NCBI RefSeq assembly: GCF_902459465.1
Contig: NC_047067.1
Location: 18,475,680 to 18,539,679 of the forward strand
DNA from: Asterias rubens
Lineage: Eukaryota; Echinodermata; Asteroidea; Forcipulatida; Asteriidae
Direction of reading: 5' to 3'
Length of the DNA stretch: 64,000 nt
Position numbers and translations under genes: made by a program. Shown here piece by piece: positions 31,484 through 63,495 of the stretch. Numbering within the stretch: the first letter of the stretch is position 1; each line of letters begins with the position of its first letter. The notes under the pieces were generated by a model. That model searched no databases. It was not told the DNA's origin and saw only the letters and a list, made by a program, of their open reading frames with translations.

Positions 31484-31702
31484 AGATAACGAATATTAAT
31501 TTTGGTTTTACCCGTATACACTGATGTGTGTTGGCACTGTGTACTCTCCCGAGCTCTGTGAAAAACAAATCACAGGCTTATTACTCGGGCGAGATTCGAA
31601 CCCACGACCTTTGCAATTCTAGAGCAGTGTCATGCCAACTAGACCACCGAGATTGCCTGGTATAGAGGCAGTTTGAACCCTATGTTTTAGCATGCCAACC
31701 AG
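31484..31702 (-). mobile_element. tRNA-derived SINE, antisense copy
   Basis: Reverse complement shows GGTCTAGTTGGCATGACAC (A box), GGTCGTGGGTTCGAATCTCG (B box) and ATCACAGAGCTCGGGAG-type body sequence, ending AAAACCAAAATTAATATTCG. Confidence 0.85.
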
Positions 31703-31731
31703 CGCGGTTTGCTTATCAACAATGGATAGGT

Positions 31732-32093
31732 CTTTAAAGGCAGTGGACACTATTGGTAATTACTCAAAATCATTGTTAGCATAAAAACTAACTTGATAAC
31801 GAGTACAGGAGAGCTGTTGATAGTATAAAACATTGTGAGAAACGACTCCCTCTGAAGTAACACAGTTTTAAAGAAAGAAGAAATTTTCCACGAATTTGAT
31901 TTCGAGACCACAGAATAAGATTTTGAGGTCCCAAAATCAAGCATCTGAAAGCACACAACTTCATGAGACAAGGGTGTTTTTTCTTCCATTTTTATCATTT
32001 TCACAGGTTTGTTATTTTGTGCATATGTTGAGATACACCAAGTGAGAAGACTGGTCTTAGACAATTACCAAAGGTGTCCAGTGTCTTTAATGA
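31732..32093. mobile_element. Family-1 TTAA MITE at the EZH 3' end
   Basis: CTTTAAAGGCAGTGGACACT to GGTGTCCAGTGTCTTTAATG, TTAA at both ends. It sits about 160 bp beyond the EZH stop codon, so it may contribute 3' UTR sequence. Confidence 0.9.
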
Positions 32094-32248
32094 CAAATAC
32101 AGTACTGACCCTGCATGACCTATTAAACCTCTTCTATAAACTCTTCTAATCACACTTTCTCTGGTAGTTCTAGAACATTACTCTACTTCTACGGGAGCAA
32201 CCACCTATTTACAAAGCAGTTATCACCTCGACCTTTGACCTCTGATAT

Positions 32249-52431
<20,183 letters not shown>

Positions 52432-53225
52432 GTTACCTCTGTTTTCTCTGCCAAAAGGGAAAGTAACAATGTTAAAATCTACTATGATGTGTAAATTGTA
52501 AACTTTCAAAGCATGTAGAATGTTTTTTTCTGTTAACAGATATGTACATAAATATTTCTCATCCATTAAAATATAAACAGTGAACTACATACCGTAGCGC
52601 GTGCGCGTAAAAAGTACCCAAGCTTAATTCACATAAAATAGCCGTTGGTTTGTTGATTGCCATAATTCCAAGATGGCTGCGTCGAGCAGGAATCGAGGAA
52701 ATTAGACTTGGGGAGAGTCGGAGAAAGGTAGCAAAAACAAATTTATCGTTAATTTCTTTTTAATTAAAATTTTATTTGTTTCACTTTTCAATACACACAA
52801 CTCAAGCTAAGAGTTAGGTGAACACATTCAGCCGGTTTATACTGCCGGGTGGCTCGTAGGGGAGGCGCCAGAATTGTTTTTATTTTTGGTTATTTCTTAG
52901 CTGCATGAGGAAACGGTATGGACGTGTAGCTAAGGATTCAGCTAGCCTTGGTCACACAAGACAAGTGGGGCTAATTAAATAATAATACATGCGGCGATGC
53001 ACCCTCGCCTCGTTTACAACAAAAGAAAACATTCATCGATCAACTGTCAAATCGGTTAAACAAACAATCTTGCAATAAACTTAAACACTTACTGACAAGT
53101 TTCAGAAACCTTGAGAGAAGACAAATATCGTTAAAATATGGTTTTAAAACTAACGTGACTTTCCAGCACCACCAGCCATCCATCCAGCAGCTGACAACAA
53201 AAACACTTCGGCGCGAATTTTAATG
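52432..53225 (-). other. EZH 5' UTR: non-coding first exon and start of second exon
   Basis: The first coding exon opens at a splice acceptor (TTTTGGCAG, exon base 52447), 16 bases before the ATG, so an upstream non-coding exon is required. The best donor is CTTGTCA/GTAAGT, giving an exon whose 3' end is 53093. Its 5' end is not visible; I place it near 53225 next to the promoter motifs. No ATG-led reading frame of note occurs in it. Confidence 0.5.
52590..52690. promoter_or_regulatory. Second promoter-like cluster in EZH intron 1
   Basis: GCGCGTGCGCG near 52597 resembles an NRF1 site. AAGATGGC at 52670-52677, followed by CpG-containing GCTGCGTCGAGC, is a YY1-type core often found at start sites. 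A donor-like GAAAG/GTAGCA lies near 52727 on the + strand. This may be an internal or divergent start site. There is no coding evidence. Confidence 0.3.
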
Positions 53226-53314
53226 CATGATGGGAAAGTTTATAAAGACAATCACGCCGCTGGGTGGCGCTGTTTTGTTTTTAATCGGATGCACAAACTA
53301 ATTGGCGCCATTTT
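53220..53314 (-). promoter_or_regulatory. Probable EZH promoter with E2F-like and YY1-like motifs
   Basis: GGCGCGAA at 53220-53227 is close to the E2F consensus. TTGGCGCC at 53302-53309 overlaps GCCATTTT (53307-53314), a YY1/Pho-like core. They sit just upstream of the inferred first exon. E2F control of EZH2 is established in mammals; its use here is inference. Confidence 0.4.
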
Positions 53315-53504
53315 CACGTAACATTAATTCATCATGCTGACTGTATTACTTTTTCCAATCAATGAGCGAGTTATTTTAGCACTATAGTAGTTTTTAGTCC
53401 GTTTAATTGTTACGCAAGTGCAAACAATATTATTAATAAACGAGACTTTTCATAAAGCAATTGGTATTACTATTATTGTAGATAAAACAAAATACATTAG
53501 TAGG

Positions 53505-54065
53505 GGCTATTATGCCCACTCTCTTAATGTAAAAGAGTGAAAAAGCACTCTTTGAAGAGCCATATGAAGGACAACTCTTTTTCGAGTGGTATTCCACTCT
53601 TTTAGATTGAATTTTGCATCTTTTTGGGTGATTTTTCACTCTGTCCTGCAATGAAACCCCTCTAAAAGAGTGAAATTATCACCACTCTTTTTAAAGAGCC
53701 ATGTGAGGGACAGCTCGAAATGTAAAGAGTGGTGTTCTTCACTCTTTTACATTTAGAGAGAATGTTTTATGGAAACAGAAAAAGAGGTAATCGCGTTTCA
53801 GCACTTTTTCTCAATTCTTTAGTGACTCGTACTTTGTCCATCCCTCGTAATCGTTATACTCGGTACGACTCCCCTCACACGTAAAGAGTTGTTGTCTCAT
53901 CATCTTGTCCGAGTGGTGTCAGTTTCGCTGTTTTGAGAGTGAAAATCAATAATTTATGTGTCACTATTAGTGAAATTGGAACGAACATCACTCTAAATCT
54001 TTGACTACATCACTCAACGAAATGTCCCCTTTATGGCTCTTTGCAAGAGTGGTATGGCGGACAAA
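53505..54065. repeat. Element built from AGAGTG / CACTCTTT motifs
   Basis: GCCCACTCTCTTAATGTAAA, AGAGCCATATGAAGGACAAC and AGAGCCATGTGAGGGACAGC recur in both orientations, ending TTGCAAGAGTGGTATGGCGG. Several internal inverted pairs exist. It lies between the EZH promoter and a family-1 MITE. Confidence 0.6.
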
Positions 54066-54084
54066 ATTCAAACTTGTTTCAAGC

Positions 54085-54443
54085 TAGGCAGTGGACACTT
54101 TGGTAATTACTCAAAATAATTCACTTAAAACCTCACTTAACGAGTAATGGAGAGCTGTTGATAGTATAAAACAGTGTGAGAAACGGCTCCCTTTGAAGTA
54201 AGGTAGTTTTCGAGAAAGAGTTACTTTCCACGAATGTGATTTTGAGACCTCAGAATTAGATTTTGAGGTCTCGAAATCAATCTGAAAGCACACAACTTCG
54301 TATTTTTAATTTTATTATTATCTCGCAACTTCGACGACCAATATTGAGTTCAAATTTTCACAGTTTTTTTATGCATAATGTTGAGATACACCAAGCGAGA
54401 AGACTGGTCTTTGTCAATTACCAATAGTGTCCAGTGTCTTAAA
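54085..54443. mobile_element. Family-1 MITE
   Basis: AGGCAGTGGACACTTTGG to CCAATAGTGTCCAGTGTCTTAAAG. GAAACGGCTCCCTTTGAAG and CGAGACCTC-type interior are present. Confidence 0.85.
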
Positions 54444-56085
54444 GACAGAAGGGACTGATATTGCCTTTATAAAATGATAAATGGCATCTTGATATAAACT
54501 TGACTTTAAAACTATAATTTGACATTCCTGCTTCCAACTCACAAGTTTATGCCAACTCTGTTTCCCCCGAAACCATTAAGTCTTAGTCTAGAAAAACATA
54601 CAGCTGTCAACCATTCTTCTTTAATCCACCCTCTGTCACCTCTGCCGTGTCAAAACTCTTTCATAGAGTATTTGAGGGGAAATAACCAAGAACCATCAAC
54701 ATTTCCTCTAAGTAACTTCTAAGGAACCTTCAGGCGAATCAGGCCTGAAGCCTTTTATTCTGAAAGCACACATTAGTGCAACAATAGTGTTTCTTTCGTT
54801 ATTCTATTGCAACTTCGATGACCAATTGAGTACAAATTTTCACAGATTTGTTATCCTGTGCATATTTTGGGATACACCAAGTGAGAATTGGTCTTTGGCA
54901 ATGCTTTTCTTTGATGAGGAAAAACATATTTGTGTGTGCTTTCTGCCCATGCACTCGTCCTTCATTTGGTTCCACTTGACTGTTTTTATTACACATTTTT
55001 TGTGTTTTGTGTTGTCATAGGTAGGCTTAGCCTTCGAAAACATGAATGTTCGAAAGACTCTGCTGAGATCGAAACGTGAGCCCGTCAGACCATAACTATT
55101 TTTGTAAATGCAAAACACAACAATCATTTTTCATAATAAGCTAAACCGCTTCCGATGGATTGGAGTCTGAATATTAAATAGGTCGCATATTGGCAGGTGT
55201 ATACCCACGTCATCAGGGTCACGTGATGTACTTGGGCCTCAGTATGGTTGTCATGGGTAACCATAGTAACCAACATAATAAGCACAATGACAACCTCCAT
55301 TCTCGGTCTGCGCATAATAGGGTAGCCACGCATGTAGCATACAGAAAAGTTCTTTATCCGCTTCGGGTTACTAAAAACACGTCTGTCCTTTGAATACCTA
55401 AATTCGGTTAGGATAACAGTAAAACATTGCTCCATGAGTAAACCGAAACGAAGAATGCTTGAGCACGCTATAGGTCTATGATCACATCACCCCCGCACGG
55501 AACGTTGGTTGCGGTGGTCCTTTCCAATAGTCGTAGCGACGTGCACGCACCTAAGGAGTACCTCCATGGTTCACGCAAGATGGCAAATTAATCTGGTTAT
55601 TATTTTATCAACGAGCATGGTTTTATCTACCAAAATAAAAACCAGGCGTTTCCTTTTCTTTGTCTAAGTTGTACAAGAAATTATAATAGCCAGTTATTGA
55701 CAGCTAAACTGGTCGACACACGAACAACTGTATACTGGGTTAATGGTCCAGTCATATCTACTACTGTGACGGTATAACAATTGCATACCCAATGCCGGGA
55801 GATAGGAATTAGTACCACCTCCATTCTCACTATCCAACCCCCATCCACAGATCGATATGCACGAAGCAAGAACACAATAGGGAATGAGACGAATGTCCGA
55901 ATTTTGTCAAAGTGTGACCAACACAAACCCTAAGTTAGCCGATGTGAAGACTTTCTACGACCTCCATTCCTGAAAGACGATTGTACACCAGCAAACAAGC
56001 AGCTCCTATACGAAAACTCCACCTTAAGGCAATCGATATAGGTTTGATCTACCTCCATGGTTTGATCAAGAGGAGGGAACAGATG
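54444..56085. other. Intergenic DNA upstream of the small membrane-protein gene
   Basis: 54444-54730 matches 30471-30730 closely (GACAGAAGGGACTGATATTG and CTGCTTCCAACTCACAAGTT), a second shared block next to a family-1 element. 54755-54900 is a decayed family-1 right half. From 55130 on the sequence is unique and holds five ACCTCCAT octamers and an AAGATGGC (55577-55584). No coding exon recognised. Confidence 0.45.
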
Positions 56086-56234
56086 GTTTGAAGAAGCAAA
56101 CACTCAACTACGAGATTCATACGACATCAAACTCATCCAGTCGAGTACAACAACAACAGCCTACTTCAATCTTCTTATTAGGTCATACACGACCCTGCCC
56201 CCGTTTGGGGGGAGGGGGAACCAACTTTAATGGC

Positions 56235-59200
56235 ATGGCGGAACCAGAACCAACCCCTCCAGTTGGTGCAGTCACTTTAACGAAATTGCGAGCGAAAACA
56301 CCAGATTCAATTCGAGTTCATCCTTACAACCCCAAAGCCCACGGCGCTTCCAAATATGAGATGGAACCAGAAACAAGACCTCCGGTAAGTAACACTTCTT
56401 TTCTATTTATATTCACAAATTTCAAATCAGGCAGATGTGCCAAGAATTTTATGCAAACCCAACAGTGCTATATTTTCTCCCGAGCTCTATGTTCGACAAA
56501 CCATAGATCAAGGACAAACTGGCAGCCATTCCAAACGCACGCCATCAAATTGAGAAAATCCACAGTTAACGAAAGTCCTCTTTCTCTGTCTACACGTTCC
56601 ATTGATAACGAATTGAGAAAACTGAATAAAAAAAAATATGGGCAACGGAAGCAGGTGATAATGGGGCTTATACAATGGTCGATAACTGTTTGCAGTGGAC
56701 ACTATTTGTAATTGTCAAAGACCAGTGTTCTCAGTTGGTGTATCTCAACATAATTACGCATAAAGTAAACCTGTGAGAACTTCAAATAAATTGGTCGTCG
56801 AAGTTGCGAAATAATAATGAAAGAAAAAACACCCTGGACACCCAAAGTTGTGTGCTTTCAGATGCTTGATTTTGTGACCTCAAATTCTGAATCTGAGGTC
56901 TCAAAATCAAATTCGTGGAAACCTACTTCTTTCTCGAAAACTGCAGAGGGAACCTTTTCTCACAATGTTTTATACTTTCAACCTCTCTCCATTACTCGTT
57001 ACCAAGTGAGGTTTTTATGATAATAATTATTTTGAGGAATTACCAAAAGTGTCCACCACTTTACAAATCAATGGCCATAGGGGATCCCACTCAATGCATG
57101 GCTAAAGCTCAACGACTCTCTCAATGAATAGATCTATCAAAATGTGACTCTCTCAATGAAAAGCAGTTCATATACGAAAAGACCGTTCTTTTGATCCTTC
57201 TTTTGGGGTCTGGATTAAATAATACTACATACTTGTGCACGGGCACACACATTTCCAAGGAAAGCGAAAGTCAATTTGCGTTTTTACTCTGTGACGTGAT
57301 GGGGCCTCTTTGGTTAAAAGTGTGTAGCCCGAAATACACAGATAAAAACCAATTGAGGCCCACCTTGCTGTCTTTGTCCATTATTGTTTTCTTGTGGTGT
57401 CCATTATTGTCCCCACTGTTTTGCACAAATATTGTGAGGGCAGTTCCACCCCCTGCCCCCTGGGTCGTGATGACGACATTACCTTTCTTAAAGGAACACG
57501 TTGTCTCGGATCGGTCCAGTTGGTCTTTGAAAAGCGTTTGTAACCGTTTGTTAAAAAATGCATTGTGATTAGAAAGATATTTTAAAAGTATAATACAATG
57601 ATCCACACAAGAATCACTCGAAATTGCGTGGTTTTTCTTTTACCTCGTCGACAAACACGGTCGGCCATTTAAGGGAGTCACATTTTTGACTCCCATAAAT
57701 GGCTGACCGTGTTAGTTCGCAAAGTAAAAGGAAAACCACGCACTTTCGAGGCAAATGTGTGTGGATCATTGTATTCTACTTTTAAAACAGCTTTCTACCC
57801 ATATTATAACAAACGGTTACAAACGCTTTTCAAAGACCAACTCGTTCGATCCAAGGCAACGTGTTCCTTTAACGAGAGGCGTCTATAGATAACAAGTTTT
57901 TATTGCCATGCACATAGGCAACGGACCGTCTAAATTGCTCCTGCAATCTTAAAATGAAACCTAGTTTTAGTCCTTGAATATGGCGGTTGTCTTCTGCTAT
58001 GCTTGTATGTTTAACCTTTGTTCAGTGTTGTAATTTAGACAGAGCCCAATTCGCACTACAAATTCCGTTGTTCAACATTGGCCGAGTACATAATAATTTT
58101 GTCCTTCTATCTCAACAACTTTTCCCTTTGTTTTGCATCAGAACTATCGACCTGATAAGATGACATATTTCAATATGGCCAAGAGGAAGTTACACATGCT
58201 GCTTCTGAGCCTAGTGGTCGGTGCCGTAATTCTTGCAGTCTTTCTTGCAATCATCTTACTCATCCACCACAGTAAGTTTCGGTACCAAACAAATAAACCA
58301 GCCAAATGCAAATAAAGTCATTTTCCCAAAGTGTAATGACATTGGGAGTCATATCCTTGCTTTCCAAGACTGGATCATCCCACTCTAAAATAAAATAAGG
58401 GGGGGGGGGGTAGAGCACGGCCTAAGAATTTTTTTAAGACACTGGACACTATTGGTAATAATTTGTCAAAGACCAGTCTTCTCACTTGGTGTATCTCAAC
58501 ATATGCATAAAATAACAAACCGTTCCACATTAATCATTACAAACAAAGGTTTTAGGCTAATAATTATTTGGAGTAATTACCAACAGTGTCCACTGCCTTT
58601 AAGGGTCAGAAAACTATTCCCACTCTAGACACCTTGATTCCAAGTCTGAGACTGCAGTTAATATTCCTCTGCATCAGCCACGCAGAATCCCCACCCCCGC
58701 AGATTTGCTATCACACGCTCTAACTCGCGGCCAATGACGGAGGTTAATCTGCAAGAGGGCGCTATTGCATAAATATTATAGCCACGATCACAAGACTTGG
58801 AACGAAGACTATTTCCACTCATGTACAAAGCACATAATTATCACATTTCCAGGTAAGGGAGTGTAAATTTATAAACTTTGTTCAGGGCACCACAGCAAAA
58901 GCACAGGGCTCCACGGCAATTGCTATGGGTGTTGTATTGAGGCCAGCATGTCGAACGCAGACCTCACCCTGTAAAAAGTGTTGCCGTTTGTAACTAACCA
59001 AAGAAATAGGGCTCAAATAATCCTGAACAATAGCTGGGCATGTGTAAAGAAGTATTTTCGGGTAAAATTTGTCGAGAAATGCACAATGCAAAGTATATTT
59101 TCATGTTGGATGTATGGATTAAAATATTGGTGCCGTCCAGCGCCGGGATGAAGTGGGAGGCTGCCACACCCGGCCTTTAAAGGTTTTGAAATGATATATT

Positions 59201-59503
59201 TATATTGACACTTAACAAAACATGTACATAGCTCATTATGAGCTTATAACTTCTGCCAATGGCTTCGGACTGGCACCCAACAAAAACATGCACTAATAGG
59301 GAGACCAACTACATATTAAAGAAAGCTCAGTTGGTTGAGCGCCAGCACGTTCATTATAGGTCCCAGGTTCAAATCTAGCTCCAGTCAAATTTGTCTTTGT
59401 TCGACCAAAGTATACCGATTTTTATTTTATTTTTAATTTTTCCCTTTTAGAAAATCAAACAGCAGCTGCTGAGACAACTCGAGAAGCTCTTCAACAAAGT
59501 TGA
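56235..59503 (+). CDS. Small single-pass membrane protein, unrecognised
   Basis: Three exons, 56235-56384, 58142-58271 and 59451-59503, join in frame (phases 0 and 1) to give 110 residues ending EALQQS. I chose the ATG at 56235 (GGCATGG, peptide MAEPEPTPPV) because the sequence before it is low-complexity. The frame stays open to an ATG at 56088, which would add 49 residues. The N-terminal half is polar and proline-rich (KTPDSIRVHPYNPKAHGAS, KYEMEPETRPP). Residues about 67-92 are one strong hydrophobic helix (LLLSLVVGAVILAVFLAIIL) preceded by KRK, so the N-terminus should be cytosolic. The short C-tail carries a glycosylation sequon (NQT) just after the helix. I cannot name the family. AATAAA at 59523-59528 is only 20 bases past the stop; others occur near 60258 and 60898. 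Confidence 0.7.
56688..57066. mobile_element. Family-1 MITE
   Basis: GCAGTGGACACTATTTGTAA to CCAAAAGTGTCCACCACTTT, inserted in the first intron of the small membrane-protein gene. Confidence 0.9.
57488..57875. mobile_element. Family-3 TTAA fold-back MITE
   Basis: CTTAAAGGAACACGTTGTCTC to GGCAACGTGTTCCTTTAACG, TTAA at both ends. AGTCACATTTTTGACTCCCA marks the loop. Confidence 0.92.
58431..58605. mobile_element. Family-1 MITE with large internal deletion
   Basis: TTTAAGACACTGGACACTATTGG to CCAACAGTGTCCACTGCCTTTAAGG in only about 175 bp. Both ends and TTAA flanks are intact. Confidence 0.9.
59320..59410 (+). repeat. tRNA-like SINE relic
   Basis: GAAAGCTCAGTTGGTTGAGC (A box), GGTCCCAGGTTCAAATCTAG (B box), then TTTGTCTTTGTTCGACC. 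It lies just before the last exon of the small membrane-protein gene. Confidence 0.6.
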
Positions 59504-59717
59504 CCTTCGCTGGAACATGAAAATAAAAACCAACAGCCAAATTTCCTCTCATTAGAAAATAGACATTTTATTTTGCGTTTTTTTTTGTACAAAATTAATC
59601 AAAAGCAATTTTATATTTAATAATTAACTTACTGACCAAGTCATGGTGTTTTACGATACAAGTATCGAACCTTAAAGGTATTATACAGGGTTTGTCTAGC
59701 TGACTAAACAGTCATAG

Positions 59718-60070
59718 TGTTAAAGATCAAAGACCAGTCTTCTTACTTGGTGTATCTCAACATGTGCATTAAGCATGAAATAACAAACCTGTGGAAATTT
59801 TAGCTCAATTGGTCGTCGAAGTTGCGAGACAATAATGAAAGAAAAAACACCCTTGTCACACGAAGTTGTGTGCTTTCAGATGTTTGATTTCGAGACCTCA
59901 AATTCTAAATCTGATGTCTCAAAATCAAATTTGTGGAAAATTATTTCTTTCTCGAAAAGTACTCCATTTCAGAGGGAGCCACTTCTCACAATGTTTAATA
60001 CTACCAACCTCTCCACATTACTCGTTACCAAGTAAGGTTTTATGCTAAAATTATTTTGAGGAACTACAAA
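59718..60070. mobile_element. Family-1 MITE, ends eroded
   Basis: GTTAAAGATCAAAGACCAGTC, AGTTGCGAGACAATAATGAA and TTACCAAGTAAGGTTTTATG, but the GTGTCCACTGCC terminus is missing. Open frames across it are shared by other copies and non-coding. Confidence 0.85.
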
Positions 60071-62440
60071 ATGAACATGAAATATCAAACCCTGTGTCAA
60101 CCGTGGGTTCAATCTGTTGTGCGATTCAGGAGAAAAACCATGCAAACATTTTCAGCATGTCAACAAAACAAATTGTCCTTCGTTTAGGTTTTCAGATACA
60201 GATAACAATATTTCTCAAGAAAAAAATTGGTTTACATGTAGATGAACATCATGATCAATAAAATTTGGACTCGCAACTTGACAATGACGTGTGAACCCTT
60301 TACAATACCTTTAATAAAAACTGTTTTCCAATTTCTGCCGGGAATGTGTGTGGGTGGTCGGGGGGATAGGGACAAAGTTATCTTTTAGTACTCACTCAAG
60401 TACATTGTATATTGCCAACAAGGCACACAATGGACCAGTTGCTTTTTTACTTGGTAATGGGGTTTGGTGCAGGAATCGGATAGTTGCAATAAACACTTAC
60501 TTTTTAAGTCTTGGTTTTCTTTCAAATGTTCCATTAACTTTTGTACAATTAAATTTTGTACATACATTTAAAGAACTCAAGTGTTTATAATGCATGGGGT
60601 TAAAAAAAGTAAAACAAAAACTTGCCTGTAAATAAAACTTATGTGTTCTTTTTATTTGTAAGAACTGTATTAGAATGGCCATTTTTTGTTTTAAGTAACT
60701 CTTTCTTTAATTTATATTACATGTAAATTATATGCATGTGTGCTGCAGTTTACATGTACATTTTTACATTGTACATATACATGTATACCTATTTTAGCCT
60801 AGATTTAACACATGGGTATTAAATTTACAAATTTATTTTAATTGCAAGTTGGTAATCGGTGAATAATGGTTTTGGGTTTTGTTTGGGGGAGGGTGGTCAA
60901 TAAATAACTTTCATCACTGAGTGTTATGAGTGTTATCTCAACTCACTTAATTTGTATTTCGTACTGTAGAAGTTTGGATGTTAATAAACAAAATTGTTGT
61001 GAGTTTATTACTCAAGGCCCAAGACCATTATTATAATAAGCATAACTGCAGTTCTCCCTCGAAGACTTAGTGTGTTTCAATGGCGTAGCTGAAAACCCCA
61101 AAACAAGGAATCAGCTTTGCTTTATCGCAGAACAGCAGAGCTCACAAAATTACATTTTGAGAAAGGCAAGTACCGAGATATAAGCTATTTGCAGGCCTCA
61201 TTCGTCACGGAAGAAACAAAGTAGAAATTTACAATTTCCTCATGGGGTGCCTTTTACCAAGGAGAACATGCCTTGGTGCCCTTGCCCCTTCAAAAACGAA
61301 GCAAAACAGGGCTGTATTTGCCGTAGAAAAAGCCTTGAAAGTGTAAAAAGAAACCGCAATAGGACATGTTGTATTCATGATTGAAACTTTGAAATGGAAA
61401 TAAATACCTTAAATTATCCAGAAATTATCTTATTTTTCAGAAACCAATATTTTGGAGTTCGGATGTTATGCCATGGAAGAGCTGAACAACTGAAAAGTTG
61501 CACGTGTGACAAAATCATGTAATCCAAGATATATTAGTAACATTTCATTTCAATGTTACCAAAACAGGCAGCTTGTTCTATACATTTGTTAAATTACACC
61601 AACAAAGGAAAAAAGAAAAGACAAAAAAGAGAGTCTTTTAGAATTTGTAAAATGGGCGTTACCAAAGCATTCCATCAGTAATAATTTTATGCATGACAAG
61701 CTGTTACATCCAAGTATTAGTTATATACATAAGACAGTTAAAAATAAGGTTGGAGGTGACACACCGGTTTCAAAACTTTTGTTTCTAGAATACGTGACGT
61801 GGCAATTGAAACACACGTACAGTCTTTAAAAATACAGATACTTTTTATAGGCACTTTTGCAAATAAAAAGCAAATGCAAAATGAATGAGGAATAAAAAAG
61901 TAATGACAAAGTTGCTTGATAACTTGTGTCCATAAATAACTTGTGTGATCATGTTTCCGAAGATTTGCAGAACGCTGAAGAGTTCTTCAATTGGAGACTG
62001 TTGGGGACTCTATAGCCATTTCCCGATAAAAAATAATCCCCCTAGAGTTTTTAACCCCATCACCACCCCAGGCAACCGTTCTCACTAATCAAGTTTCGTA
62101 ACTTCCGTGAGGAACCATTTCCCAGAAATAAGCACGGTCGCTTCATACTCACAATCAAACCCCAAAAAATTTGGTAAACATGTCAGCCAATGTGGACGTC
62201 TCAACAGTATGGACACAAAAGTTGGGGCAAGTCAAACTTGCTTTTGTTCTCACTAGCTGCTTCTTATCGGGAAATACGTTTAAGCCCTGGGTTATCTCCC
62301 TTAACCCCTACCCACGAGCAGGGAGGATTATTTCCTGTGAATAAGTTATTTTATCAGCGTTTTCTTTTGTAGTGTGAAAAGATTGACCAAAAATACCTGG
62401 GAATTTTCAAGGGAAATAGCTTAAGTGTGAAAAGGGCTTA
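60071..62440. other. Intergenic DNA, no gene seen
   Basis: AT-rich, with a CCTTGGTGCCC-type repeat at 61140-61345. 61980-62300 has imperfect inverted blocks (TCTATAGCCATTTCCCGATA and TTATCGGGAAATACGTTTA) suggesting another fold-back element at about 62010-62285. No splice-supported coding sequence. Confidence 0.4.
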
Positions 62441-62443
62441 TGT

Positions 62444-62577
62444 GGCAGCAGACTTACCAGGTAAATCCAGTGTTCTTAGCGAGCGATGTGCACATGCTAA
62501 GATGACAAAATCAACAGAAATTTACCTGGTTAGTCTGCTGCCACCTAGCGTTCAAAAGTCTCCCATTGTTCATGTGT
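62444..62577. mobile_element. Short fold-back element, second copy (CAGCAGACTTACC)
   Basis: GGCAGCAGACTTACCAGGTA is mirrored by TTACCTGGTTAGTCTGCTGC. CACCTAGCGTTCAAAAGTCTCCCATTG follows as in the 30912 copy. Confidence 0.85.
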
Positions 62578-62782
62578 TCAAGTCTATAAAATACAATTAT
62601 GTACATAAACATTCAGTTTGGATCACCATCATGGAATGACTAAGTTTCACAGAGCTACTTAGGAGCAAATCTTTTACCGGCAAAACATGCATCATTTGTG
62701 ATCGGTTTCTTGCAAACATCCGCTCATCAGAAATTGGTTGAGTAATATTTTCGGCTTAAACAGCTCAATGAACTGGGGTCCA

Positions 62783-63283
62783 GGGTCCAATTTCATAGAG
62801 CTGCTTAAAACAGCACAAAAAGAAGCTAGGTATAACAAAGTTATGCTTACCAGAAAAAAGTTACCAGCTAAACTATACTACCACGTCGCATGTGTAAATT
62901 GTGACTGGCAACTGCTCATTTCTGCTTAGCAGATAATAGTTAAATAGTTAAGTAATATTTTCGATTAGATGATTCAAAATGTCCACAGATTTGCATTAAA
63001 CTTACAGTTTGAAGATGATGATAGAAGAAATCTTCTCTTCAAATATTACTTAAAAACTGAGGTGCTGTAGCTTTTTGAGAAATGAGAGAAACAAGTCACA
63101 AATGATCTTCGTCTCAGTGAGAAATTATTAAGCATGTAAAAAAACGTATTAATCAGTTAATGCTTTTATACCATAACATACCATAACTAGTTAAATTATT
63201 TTTGTGACATTGTTTTACTTATTTCTCAAAAACAACAGCACCTCAGTAACTAACATTTTAAGCAGCTCTATGAAATTGGGCCC
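62783..63283. mobile_element. AATTTCATAGAGCTGC-type MITE with a family-2 insertion
   Basis: GGTCCAATTTCATAGAGCTGC at the left and GCAGCTCTATGAAATTGGGCC at the right. The middle (about 62970-63262) has TCCACAGATTTGCATTAAAC and TTTCTCAAAAACAACAGCAC of family 2. Confidence 0.8.
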
Positions 63284-63450
63284 AGTTCAAACAACGTTAC
63301 GACTTGCTTGAAAGTAAGGTTGAGCAAATCAATTAGAAAACTTTACTACAATGCATGATGCTCGGGTGACGGAGTACAGTGCTGAAGAAGATCAATTTTC
63401 TTGATGGAATACAAATAGAAGCAGCAGCAGAGAATACCAAGAGATTTACC

Positions 63451-63495
63451 TCACAGACTCTCACGCTTCTTTTTCTTCTTCTTTTCTGATCCCGG
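63451..63495 (-). CDS. Possible exon with lysine-rich peptide (last or internal)
   Basis: A strong acceptor (TTTTTTTTTACAG) precedes base 63495. In one frame the exon reads PGSEKKKKKKRESL and stops at 63451-63453. A second frame stays open (RDQKRRRKRSVRVCE) up to a donor GAG/GTAAAT at about 63448, so it could instead be an internal exon. Both readings look like a basic nuclear signal. The rest of the gene lies beyond the right edge. Confidence 0.35.
   Translation of the reverse strand, partial: PGSEKKKKKKRESL

Noticed and set aside
56817..57127. MKEKTP... frames, repeated at 59835, 38123, 13277 and 9689
   Set aside because: All are the same segment of the family-1 MITE; frames are non-coding and broken differently in each copy.
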